From NCBI GenBank assembly GCA_030549495.1, contig JAUIRK010000266.1, positions 62,001-126,000 of the forward strand: 64,000 bases of DNA, in the 5' to 3' direction. The position numbers were made by a program, and so were the translations under genes. Origin of the DNA: Nectonema munidae (Eukaryota > Nematomorpha > Nectonematoida > Nectonematidae). How positions within the stretch are numbered: the first letter of the stretch is position 1; every line of letters starts with the position of its first letter. The notes below the pieces were generated by a model that was not told where the DNA came from, ran no database searches, and saw only the letters and a list, made by a program, of their open reading frames with translations. Shown here in pieces: positions 11,101-21,700 of this stretch.

Positions 11101-11250
11101 TGACGTGAAGACCCCTTAAAAGTGGATGGAAGAACTTCAATATTACCGGTGCGTAAATTACGATCATCAGCAGTACTTTGAATTTTGAAGCAGTATCTGT
11201 ATTGAGCTTCAATTGTTGCGAGGTTGTATCCCGCGGAAGTCTGCATTCTT
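8106..11250 (-). mobile_element. Helitron Rep/helicase remnant (left arm)
   Basis: This is a rolling-circle transposase gene read on the minus strand. The Rep part (11,250-10,130) shows LFLTFTCNPKWPEI, the HUH motif GLPHVHMLL, a Cys cluster (PCGHL, CMQDGTCM) and the tyrosine region KYLYKYVYKGHD. The helicase part (9686-8106) is Pif1-like, with Walker A GPGGTGKT, motif [27 protein letters not shown] and the motif VI pattern LYVALSRAR just before the stop at 8106-8108. The reading frame is broken: a 68-bp tandem duplication inside Rep (10,458 and 10,526), a further frame change before the tyrosine region, and one in the T run near 8250. The N-terminal part usual before Rep is missing and replaced by retroelement sequence. 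No TC or CTRR ends could be tied to it. It could once have mobilised the short units at 5064-6782, but that is inference. Confidence 0.85.
10458..10593 (-). repeat. 68-bp tandem duplication within Rep
   Basis: The 68 bases starting at 10,458 recur almost unchanged from 10,526. Because 68 is not a multiple of three, the duplication shifts the Rep frame. The mirrored copy in the right arm (near 45,545-45,630) has the segment only once, so this arose, or was mis-assembled, after the arms duplicated. Confidence 0.8.
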
Positions 11251-12600
11251 CTCATTTGAAGGCCTCTTTAGTGAATCCAAAGGAAGCGATGAATCTAACT
11301 TTGTTATCGCTTTTGGGAACGAGGAAGATTGGCGAGGTAATACATGGATTGATTGCTGCTTCAATAATGTCCGCTTTAAGGAGCTCCGAAATAACCTTGT
11401 TTTTGATGAAGGATTCCTGGCTGGCTGGAACGGGTTTGAAAGTGTTGAAGCTTGATGGTTCGCAAGTAGAAATGTAATCTGAGATGTATCCTTGTTGAAG
11501 AATTTTGCGTATTCTTTTCGCTCTCAAGTTACAAGGAGGAGTCCAGACAGAGGCGTTGCAGGAGAATTCATGATGTTCTTCCATCTTCATGACGTTCGAG
11601 GATTTTGTTACCAGGTGCTTGACATCTTCCAGCAAGTTGGCTTGCTCATTGGAGACGTATTCTTTCGTGATAGCGTCCTCGTCATCTGTGCCGGAGGATT
11701 CGTCTTCGGAAGAGGAATCTTCAGGAGGGAGTTTACTTGTTTTCCTGATGTTCTTTCTGTTCTTGTTTTGACGCTTGCTGCCGTGCAAACCACTTTCCGC
11801 TGGGAGCGACTCGGTGGTGCGTGGAGGGCTGAGAATTTGGCCAAAAACAAACCTCTATGTCTCCGCATTGAATAGGCCTTTATTGGGCAGGTATTGTAAG
11901 CTGGTCGGAGTTTCACGCCAAATAAGCCGGTGTCTTCGTTTTGCTTGATGAACTGGACAAATTGATCCGGTGTTATGGGATCTTCATCGGTGATCTTGTC
12001 GATCTCCAGTCCACCTATAATTTCTTTGAGAAGTCTTTACGGCTGAAACTTTCTGGAATGACAATACCTTCGTTCTCAATAATAGCTTCTTCAATGACAG
12101 AGATAGGAGGCCAGTCTTCTTGCTCCGGGAAGAACTCCCTGGCTGCGTCTAGCACAGGGGTTGACGCGTCGACAGGCTGAGAGCTAGCGAGGAAGTCCCC
12201 AACAGGGTCTTCCTTATTAGATTCTAGGCCGCTGTCAAAGATATTAGACCCGAGGAGCGAAACCTCTCTCGGGTTTTTCTTCTTCTGATACCTTCTGAGA
12301 TTTCATTGAAGGAACTGCTTGAAGGATTCTTTGAATGTCCACCCGAAGGTCATCAAATTTATCTTCGATAGCAGCTATTCTATCTGACATTGCATGCGAG
12401 AATTCTCCGGCGAACGACGTTGAAGACTTGTTGCCGGGAGTCCCATGTCTCTGGATAGGTAATAGATGAGAGTAAAAATTTGACAGAGGTTAGGAGAGAA
12501 AAAATTGAGTGAATAGTGAACACTACATGTGCTTATATAGTTCTATGTATGTATTTTTTATTAAATAAAAAATAGTAAATATTATTTGAACATACAAGGT
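11251..12600 (-). mobile_element. Retroelement fossil piece, Gag-like and start of reverse transcriptase (left arm)
   Basis: Read on the minus strand, this holds a Gag-like region with a coiled-coil stretch (RIAAIEDKFDDLRVDIQ), an acidic Ser-rich region (DSSSEDESSGTDDED), and the beginning of a reverse transcriptase (ELLKADIIEAAI, SPIFLVPKSDNKVRFI). The latter fits the DIRS or Ty3 groups; I cannot separate them from this little. The piece is broken and cut short where Helitron Rep begins. Its position just inside direct repeat B fits the 5' part of an element bounded by the two direct repeats. The divergence of those repeats suggests an old insertion. Confidence 0.6.
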
Positions 12601-12609
12601 TATGTTCAA

Positions 12610-13546
12610 CTCTGCTCAAATATTAAACAAATAGAGCATTTTTGGTTTTAAACTGAATAACTAGTCAAAATATTCATTCCCAAATAGCTATTCAAAAAAT
12701 TCCTTAACTAGAAAAATTAAAGTTTTCAAATGCTACAAAATGTAACAAACGTAGTGGTAAAGATTAAAAGTGACTTTTTAAAAAAAAATTTTAACGCGAG
12801 TCTGACAATATTCATTGGTATAAAATTGTAACGATTGAAACTATTTTTCTCTCATTTAAAAACAAACAAATTTTCATTGTAAAATGTTTGGTGTATTGAT
12901 GGAACAAAATTTTTACCAAAAATCTTTGTTATTAGTTTGAATAGCTGAATTTTGGTATCATGAAAAAAGGTTCTGAAAATATTGAACTTATATTCCGCTA
13001 AAAACTAATTTCTAATGAGATAAAATAGAATTATTTTTAATTTAACTCTAAATACAAATTAGAGAGAAGAGAGCTGAATGAAATAGGAGTTAAACAAGAG
13101 AAGAGAGCTTGGATGAGATAAGAGAGATTGAATGAAATGAGAGCTTGAGTTTTAGCAGAGAAACGGAAGAGAAAAACAGAGAAGGAGACAGAAAGAGGAA
13201 TAGAATCACTGTGACAGAAGAAGAAGATGAGAAAATCTAGTGGATCATCAACATGTGTTTGCTCAAAAATACTACAAGGATACACTGTGATAAACATTGC
13301 TTACTTATTGTGTGCATTTTGAAACAATGGATTATTATTATTATATAGCTATCACATCGCTTGTAAAATATTTTTGATAGGAATTTTAGAGCAGCTTGAC
13401 ATGATGTTTGACTCGAAGGTCTGCATTCCCTCTTTTATTCTCTTATCTTACATTATCATATATTCTAATGATCATTACATCCTATAATGCGATCATCATA
13501 CATGTTTTATAAACAAGCACGTACTCTTACTTATAGAAAAAGAAAG
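12610..13546 (-). repeat. LTR-like direct repeat B (left arm)
   Basis: This is the partner of 7212-8050 in the same orientation. It lacks the hAT-like MITE. Relative to its partner it has extra segments at about 12,849-13,039 (bounded by CTCATT and AATGAG) and about 13,385-13,498 (bounded by TAGGA and TCCTA), both possibly small insertions. A purine-rich GAGAGAAG-type stretch (13,060-13,200) occurs in both copies. Confidence 0.6.
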
Positions 13547-13933
13547 GTAGCCCCTGCTCTACATCGCTAAACATATAGCTGATTTGAAAAATAAGCTTTT
13601 GCAACATCACTTTATAAATAACACGTACAATTTTGTTTGGATTTATATTTTAGTATCGTTGCAATTATTTTTGTTCAGTTGTATTTTTTATTGAAATGTA
13701 ACACTACCAAATACAACTAATTACAGATACTTTAAATATATATTAAAAAAGCATGTAACGATGAAGCCTAATTATTATTGTCTAAAATTACTGTGTGCGT
13801 TCTTTGTATAGTATATTTTTTGACACACTATCTCTGGAGCAGGCTTCTATTATTAGCGGATATCTACAGTTATGAACCTTGAACTAAAGAAAGCTTTCTG
13901 ACAATACCCACTTCCACGAACTTGAAAAGGATC
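13547..13933. other. AT-rich upstream DNA of SNW1
   Basis: No coding region or recognised repeat was found. It lies between the retroelement fossil and the SNW1 5' direct repeat and would hold part of the SNW1 upstream region if transcription starts here. No core promoter motif is convincing in such AT-rich DNA. Confidence 0.4.
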
Positions 13934-14013
13934 TTAGATGGCCTTCTTTTTATGGTTCAAATATATCAGTTTTTTTACTAATATTCATTTGTATAAGTAT
14001 CTCCAATACATTA
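13934..14013 (+). repeat. 80-bp direct repeat, 5' side of SNW1
   Basis: A block from TTAGATGGCCTTC to CCAATACATTAATT is repeated downstream of the gene at 15,697-15,780 with only a few differences. Both are in the same orientation, with SNW1 between them. The right arm has the same pair at 42,152-42,237 and 40,366-40,452. Confidence 0.8.
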
Positions 14014-14102
14014 ATTACCAATAATGCTAGCATTCTATCCCAAATATCATATATACCAGAAACATCCCTAATTAATCATAGTTTTTATTTAGATTTGGTA
14101 TA

Positions 14103-15671
14103 ATGTCGTTAACAAGTATATTATCGCATCCTGTACACACACAAAGCTTGAAAAAAAGTGAAGTTGATTTAAAAGTTAGTAATTTTAAGGCAATAAAAGA
14201 ACCTCCACCTTATGGTCAACGCCAAAATTGGGTTCCCAGGCTTGCCGAAGATTTCGGGGATGGTGGAGCATTTCCCGAAATAAAAGTTGCTCAGTATCCA
14301 TTGGGATTGGGAAAAATAAGTGGAGAGTATTCAAACAATAAAGTCATACCTTTGCAAATTGATGCTTCTGGTCAAATTGATTATGGCGTTATATCGAAAC
14401 AAGGTCAGAGAAAGGATAAAATAGTGCATACAAAGTTTAACGACCTCTTGCCCAAAGTTATATACGAAGATGATGAAAGTTTTCAGCGGCCAGGGGAAGA
14501 AGAGATTCAAGCAAATACAGAGAAAACGCGCTTGGCTTTGGAAAAATTGATATCAGGTAAAATCACGGCTGCTCTTCCAAGTCTCTGTGCTAAAGAACGT
14601 GAGCAGGCACAGTACATCAAGTATACTCCTTCTCAACAAGGCATTGCTTTCAATTCAGGATCTAAGCAGCGAATCATTAAAATGATTGAGCTACAAGAGG
14701 ACCCACTTGAGCCCCCCAAATTTAAGACAAACACCAAAATTCCGAGAGGTCCTCCATCTCCCCCTGCCCCCGTTTTGCACTCTCCGCCTCGCAAGGTCAC
14801 TGTGAAAGAGCAACAAGATTGGAAAATTCCTCCCTGCATTTCGAATTGGAAAAATTCAAAGGGATACACAATTCCTTTGGATAAGAGAATAGCTGCTGAT
14901 GGTTCAAGGTGTCAAGACGTGTCAATAAATTCCAACTTTTCAAAATTGGCAGAAGCTCTCTATATAGCGGATAGAAAAGCTAGAGAAGCTGTAAACATCA
15001 GATCGGAGTTAGAAAAGGCGATATCGGTGAAAGAAAAGGAGAAGAAAGAAGAGCATCTACGAGCTTTGGCGCAAAGAGCTCGAGAAGCCAGGGCGGGCAT
15101 ACGATCTGAAGCGAGTGAAGCAGACGATGACCTTAATGAGAGAAATGAGCTGAGGTATGAAAGACACCGCGAACGACAGAGAGAACGTAATTTGGCTAGA
15201 GCGGGTCATTTAACTAGAAGCACGCTAGATAAAGACAGGGATGTGAGTGAGAAAATTGCTCTTGGCTTGCCGAATCCCAATGCTAAAGTCTCTGCGGATG
15301 CGCAATTTGATCAAAGATTATTCAATCACAGCAAAGGATTAGATTCTGGATTTGGAGGAGAAGATACTTATAATGTGTATGATAAGCCGTGGAGAGAAGC
15401 GCAATCTCTCTCTCAAAATATTTATAGGCCATCTAAGAATATTGACAAAGAATTATATGGAGGGGACTTGGATGAAATCATTAAAACAAATCGTTTTGTT
15501 CCTGACAAAGAGTTCAAAGGTACGTCTAGTAGTGCTTCAAGGAGAGATGGTCCTGTTCAGTTTGAAAAACAAGAAAAAGACGATCCATTTAATTTGGACA
15601 AGTTTTTGGGTTCTGTTAAAAAAGCTACTAAACGCCCTACCGATTCCTATGAAACCTCTAAAAAACGATAA
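14103..15671 (+). CDS. SNW1: SNW domain-containing protein 1 (SKIP / Bx42 / Prp45 family)
   Basis: An open frame of 522 codons encodes a nuclear spliceosome component and transcription cofactor. Human SKIP is about 536 residues, so this looks full length. The N-terminal region has EPPPYGQR (33-40) and EDFGDGGAFPEI (49-60). The SNW core runs from about 170 to 335: YTPSQQGIAFNSGSKQR (174-190), KIPRGPPSPPAP (212-223), CISNWKNSKGYTIPLDKR (245-262, with the S-N-W signature at 247-249) and KLAEALYIADRKAREAV (281-297). A charged, Arg/Glu-rich helical region follows (300-365), and the C-terminal region has YNVYDKPW (423-430). The start is the first ATG in frame, and the N-terminus matches family expectation. 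There is no intron in the coding part. A TTTTTATTTAG tract ending at about 14,092, just before the ATG, could be the acceptor of an intron in the 5' UTR. Transcription would run straight into the 193-bp array, whose first AATAAA lies near 15,870. Intronless and flanked by direct repeats, it might be a retrocopy or a mobilised copy, but its intact frame suggests function. Confidence 0.95.
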   Translation: MSLTSILSHPVHTQSLKKSEVDLKVSNFKAIKEPPPYGQRQNWVPRLAEDFGDGGAFPEIKVAQYPLGLGKISGEYSNNKVIPLQIDASGQIDYGVISKQGQRKDKIVHTKFNDLLPKVIYEDDESFQRPGEEEIQANTEKTRLALEKLISGKITAALPSLCAKEREQAQYIKYTPSQQGIAFNSGSKQRIIKMIELQEDPLEPPKFKTNTKIPRGPPSPPAPVLHSPPRKVTVKEQQDWKIPPCISNWKNSKGYTIPLDKRIAADGSRCQDVSINSNFSKLAEALYIADRKAREAVNIRSELEKAISVKEKEKKEEHLRALAQRAREARAGIRSEASEADDDLNERNELRYERHRERQRERNLARAGHLTRSTLDKDRDVSEKIALGLPNPNAKVSADAQFDQRLFNHSKGLDSGFGGEDTYNVYDKPWREAQSLSQNIYRPSKNIDKELYGGDLDEIIKTNRFVPDKEFKGTSSSASRRDGPVQFEKQEKDDPFNLDKFLGSVKKATKRPTDSYETSKKR

Positions 15672-15696
15672 TATATATGATATTTTCATCATGATA

Positions 15697-15780
15697 TTAG
15701 ATAGCCTTCTTTTTATGGTTCATATAAATCAGTTTTTTTTACTAATATCTATTTGTATAAGTATCTCCAATACATTAAAT
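15697..15780 (+). repeat. 80-bp direct repeat, 3' side of SNW1
   Basis: This is the downstream partner of 13,934-14,013. It starts 26 bases after the SNW1 stop codon and ends where the tandem array begins, so it would lie in the 3' UTR. Its GCCTTCTTTTTATGG core resembles the GCCTTCTTTTCATGA core of the 193-bp unit, hinting that the array grew out of the gene's 3' flank. Confidence 0.8.
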
Positions 15781-15782
15781 TA

Positions 15783-18700
15783 AACTTTAATTTGAATTTT
15801 TTTTTAGAAGATTGAATTCTTTCAGGTAATTTGAAATTTTTTTAGAAGATTGAATTCTTTCAGGAGATATTAATAAAAAATAAATAAAAAAATGAAAAAA
15901 ACAATGTTGTCTCGATCATTATTTATATAGTTTTCTTAACGCCTTCTTTTCATGATGATATACTTGAAACTCATGATTATTTTTCAATGTTATATTTATA
16001 CAGTTTTCTATCTTTCAAAAACTTTAATTTGAAATTTTTTTAGAAGATTGAATTCTTTCAAGAGACATTAATAAAAAATAAATAAAAAAACGAAAAAAAC
16101 AATGTCTCATGATATACTTGAAACTAATGATTATTTTCCAATGTTATATTTATACAGTTTTCTATCTTTCAAAAACTTTAATTTAAAATCTTTTTAGAAG
16201 ATTGAATTCTTTCAGGAGACATTAATAAAAAATAAATAACGAAACGAAAAAAACAATGTCTCATGATATACTTGAAACTAATGATTATTTTTCAATGTTA
16301 TATTTATACAGTTTTCTATCTTTCAAAAACTTTAATTTGAAATTTTTTTAGAAGATTGAATTCTTTCAAGAGACATTAATAAAAAATAAATAAAAAAACG
16401 AAAAAAACAATGTCTCATGATATACTTGAAACTCATGATTATTTTTCAATGTTATATTTATACAGTTTTCTATCTTTTAAAAACTTTAATTTGAAATTTT
16501 TTTAGAAGATTGAAGTTTTTCAGGAAACATTAATAAAAAATAAATAAAAAAACGAAAAAAACAATGTCTCATGATATACTTGAAACTCATGATTATTTTT
16601 CAATGTTATATTTATACAGTTTTCTATCTTTCAAAAACTTTAATTTAAATTTTTTTAGACGATTGAGTTCTTTCAGGAGACATTAATAAAAAATAAAATA
16701 AAAAACGAAAAAAACAATGTCTCATGATATACTTGAAACTCATGATTATTTTTCAATGTTATATTTATACAGTTTTCTATCTTTCAAAAACTTTAATTTG
16801 AAATTTTTTTAGAAGATTGAATTCTTTCAAGTGACATTAATAAAAAATAAATAACGAAAAAAACAATGTTGTCTCGATCATTATTTATATAGTTTTCTTA
16901 ACGCCTTCTTTTCATGATGATATACTTGAAACTCATGAGTATTTTTCAATGTTATATTTATACAGTTTTCTATCTTTAAATAACATTAATTTGAAATTTT
17001 TTTAGAAGATTGAATTCTTTCAGGAGACATTAATAAAAAATAAATAAAAAAACGAAAAAAATAATGTTGTCTCGATCATTATTTATATAGTTTTCTTAAC
17101 GCCTTCTTTTCATGATGATATACTTGAAACTCATGATTATTTTTCAAAGTTAAATTTATACAGTTTTCTATCTTTCAAAGACTTTAATTTGAAATTTTTT
17201 TAGAAGATTGAATTCTTTCAAGAGACATTAATAAAAAATAAATAACGAAAAAAACAATGTTGTCTCGATCATTATTTATATAGTTTTCTTAACGCCTTCT
17301 TTTCATGATAATATACTTGAAACTCATGATTATTTTTCAATGTTATATTTATACAGTTTTCTATCTTTCAAAAACTTTAATTTGAAATTTTTTTAGAAGA
17401 TTGAATTCTTTCAAGAGACATTAATAAAAAATAAATAACGAAAAAAACAATGTTGTCTCGATCATTATTTATATAGTTTTCTTAACGCCTTCTTTTCATG
17501 ATGATATACTTGAAACTCATGAGTATTTTTCAATGTTATATTTATACAGTTTTCTATCTTTAAATAACATTAATTTGAAATTTTTTTAGAAGATTGAATT
17601 CTTTCAGGAGACATTAATAAAAAATAAATAAAAAACGAAAAAAACAATGTTGTCTCGATCATTATTTATATAGTTTTCTTAACGCCTTCTTTTCATGATG
17701 ATATACTTGAAACTCATGATTATTTTTCAAAGTTATATTTATACAGTTTTCTATCTTTCAAAGACTTTAATTTGAAATTTTTTTAGAAGATTGAATTCTT
17801 TCAAGAAACATTAATAAAAAATAAATAACGAAAAAAACAATGTTGTCTCGATCATTATTTATATAGTTTTCTTAACGCCTTCTTTTCATGATAATATACT
17901 TGAAACTCATGATTATTTTTCAATGTTATATTTATACAGTTTTCTATCTTTCAAAAACTTTAATTTGAAATTTTTTTAGAAGATTGAATTCTTTCAAGAG
18001 ACATTAATAAAAAATAAATAACGAAAAAAACAATGTTGTCTCGATCATTATTTATATAGTTTTCTTAACGCCTTCTTTTCATGATAATATACTTGAAACT
18101 CATGAGTATTTTTCAATGTTATATTTATACAGTTTTCTATCTTTAAATAACATTAATTTGAAATTTTTTTAGAAGATTGAATTCTTTCAGGAGACATTAA
18201 TAAAAAATAAATAAAGAAAAAAACAATGTTGTCTCGATCATTATTTATATAGTTTTCTTAACGCCTTATTTTCATGATTATTTTTCAATGTTATATTTAT
18301 ACAGTTTTCTATCTTTCAAAAACTTTAATTTGAAATTTTTTTAGAAGATTGAATTCTTTCAAGAGACATTAATAAAAAATAAATAGAAAAAAACAATGTT
18401 GTCTCGCTTATTATATAGTTTTCTTAATGCTCTTCATGATATACTTGAAACTCATGATTATTTTTCAAAGTTATATTTATACAGTTTTCTATCTTTCAAA
18501 GACTTTAATTTGAAATTTTTTTAGAAGATTGAATTCTTTCAAGAGACATTAATAAAAAATAAATAACGAAAAAAACAATGTTGTCTCGATCATTATTTAT
18601 ATAGTTTTCTTAACGCCTTCTTTTCATGATGATATACTTGAAACTCATGATTATTTTTCAATGTTATATTTATACAGTTTTCTATCTTTCAAAAACTTTA

Positions 18701-21700
18701 ATTTGAAATTTTTTTAGAAGATTGAATTCTTTCAAGAGACATTAATAAAAAATAAATAACGAAAAAAACAATGTTGTCTCGATCATTATTTATATAGTTT
18801 TCTTAACGCCTTCTTTTCATGATGATATACTTGAAACTCATGATTATTTTTCAATGTTATATTTATACAGTTTTCTATCTTTCAAAAACTTTAATTTGAA
18901 ATTTTTTTAGAAGATTGAATTCTTTCAAGAGACATTAATAAAAAATAAATAAAAAAAACGAAAAAAACAATGTCTCATGTTATATTGAAACTCATGATTA
19001 TTTTTCAATGTTATATTTATACAGTTTTCTATCTTTCAAAGACTTTAATTTGAAATTTTTTTAGAAGATTGAATTCTTTCAAGAGACATTAATAAAAAAT
19101 AAATAACGAAAAAAACAATGTTGTCTCGATCATTATTTATATAGTTTTCTTAACGCCTTCTTTTCATGATGATATACTTGAAACTCATGAGTATTTTTAA
19201 ATGTTATATTTATACAGTTTTCTATCTTTCAAAAACTTTAATTTGAAATTTTTTTAGAAGATTGAATTCTTTCAAGAGACATTAATAAAAAATAAATAAC
19301 GAAAAAAACAATGTTGTCTCGATCATTATTTATATAGTTTTCTTAACGCCTTCTTTTCATGATGATATACTTGAAACTCATGATTATTTTTCAAAGTTAT
19401 ATTTATACAGTTTTCTATCTTTCAAAGACTTTAATTTGAAATTTTTTTAGAAGATTGAATTCTTTCAGGAGACATTAATAAAAAATAAATAACGAAAAAA
19501 ACAATGTTGTCTCGATCATTATTTATATAGTTTTCTTAACGCCTTCTTTTCATGATGATATACTTGAAACTCATGATTATTTTTCAAAGTTATATTTATA
19601 CAGTTTTCTATCTTTCAAAGACTTTAATTTGAAATTTTTTTAGAAGATTGAATTCTTTCAAGAGACATTAATAAAAAATAAATAACGAAAAAAACAATGT
19701 TGTCTCGATCATTATTTATATAGTTTTCTTAACGCCTTCTTTTCATGATAATATACTTGAAACTCATGAGTATTTTTCAATGTTATATTTATACAGTTTT
19801 CTATCTTTCAAAAACTTTAATTTGAAATTTTTTTAGAAGATTGAATTCTTTCAAGAGACATTAATAAAAAATAAATAACGAAAAAAACAATGTTGTCTCG
19901 ATCATTATTTATATAGTTTTCTTAACGCCTTCTTTTCATGATGATATACTTGAAACTCATGATTATTTTTCAATGTTATATTTATACAGTTTTCTATCTT
20001 TCAAAAACTTTAATTTGAAATTTTTTTAGAAGATTGAATTCTTTCAAGAGACATTAATAAAAAATAAATAACGAAAAAAACAATGTTGTCTCGATCATTA
20101 TTTATATAGTTTTCTTAACGCCTTCTTTTCATGATGATATACTTGAAACTCATGAGTATTTTTCAATGTTATATTTATACAGTTTTCTATCTTTCAAAGA
20201 CTTTAATTTGAAATTTTTTTAGAAGATTGAATTCTTTCAAGAGACATTAATAAAAAATAAATAACGAAAAAAACAATGTTGTCTCGATCATTATTTATAT
20301 AGTTTTCTTAACGCCTTCTTTTCATGATGATATACTTGAAACTCATGAGTATTTTTCAATGTTATATTTATACAGTTTTCTATCTTTCAAAAACTTTAAT
20401 TTGAAATTTTTTTAGAAGATTGAATTCTTTCAAGAGACATTAATAAAAAATAAATAACGAAAAAAACAATGTTGTCTCGATCATTATTTATATAGTTATC
20501 TTAACGTCTTCTTTTCATGATGATATACTTGAAACTCATGATTATTTTTCAAAGTTATATTTATACAGTTTTCTATCTTTCAAAAACTTTAATTTGAAAT
20601 TTTTTTAGAAGATTGAATTCTTTCAAGAGACATTAATAAAAAATAAATAACGAAAAAAACAATGTTGTCTCGATCATTATTTATATAGTTTTCTTAACGC
20701 CTTCTTTTCATGATGATATACTTGAAACTCATGAGTATTTTTCAATGTTATATTTATACAGTTTTCTATCTTTCAAAGACTTTAATTTGAAATTTTTTTA
20801 GAAGATTGAATTCTTTCAAGAGACATTAATAAAAAATAAATAACGAAAAAAACAATGTTGTCTCGATCATTATTTATATAGTTTTCTTAACGCCTTCTTT
20901 TCATGATTATTTTTCAATGTTATATTTATACAGTTTTCTATCTTTCAAAAACTTTAATTTGAAATTTTTTTAGAAGATTGAATTCTTTCAAGAGACATTA
21001 ATAAAAAATAAATAACGAAAAAAACAATGTTGTCTCGATCATTATTTATATAGTTTTCTTAACGCCTTCTTTTCATGATGATATACTTGAAACTCATGAG
21101 TATTTTTCAATGTTATATTTATACAGTTTTCTATCTTTAAATAACATTAATTTGAAATTTTTTTAGAAGATTGAATTCTTTCAGGAGACATTAATAAAAA
21201 ATAAATAAAAAACGAAAAAAACAATGTTGTCTCGATCATTATTTATATAGTTTTCTTAACGCCTTCTTTTCATGATGATATACTTGAAACTCATGATTAT
21301 TTTTCAATGTTATATTTATACAGTTTTCTATCTTTCAAAAACTTTAATTTGAAATTTTTTTAGAAGATTGAATTCTTTCAAGAGACATTAATAAAAAATA
21401 AATAACGAAAAAAACAATGTTGTCTCGATCATTATTTATATAGTTTTCTTAACGCCTTCTTTTCATGATGATATACTTGAAACTCATGAGTATTTTTCAA
21501 TGTTATATTTATACAGTTTTCTATCTTTCAAAAACTTTAATTTGAAATTTTTTTAGAAGATTGAATTCTTTCAAGAGACATTAATAAAAAATAAATAACG
21601 AAAAAAACAATGTTGTCTCGATCATTATTTATATAGTTTTCTTAACGCCTTCTTTTCATGATGATATACTTGAAACTCATGATTATTTTTCAATGTTATA

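Noticed and set aside
11178-12180. Plus-strand frames over the retroelement piece
   Set aside because: They are antisense shadows of the Gag-like and reverse transcriptase pieces.
12849-13039. MITE with CTCATT/AATGAG ends in direct repeat B
   Set aside because: The extra segment is real relative to the partner repeat, but no target duplication is clear, so it is noted only within the repeat entry.
7212-13546. Polinton or other large virus-like element
   Set aside because: No protein-primed polymerase, packaging ATPase or capsid-like gene was seen; the pieces are Helitron and a small retroelement part.
14633-14869. Minus-strand frame inside SNW1
   Set aside because: It is antisense to a strongly conserved coding region, and its twin at 41,296-41,535 has the same origin.
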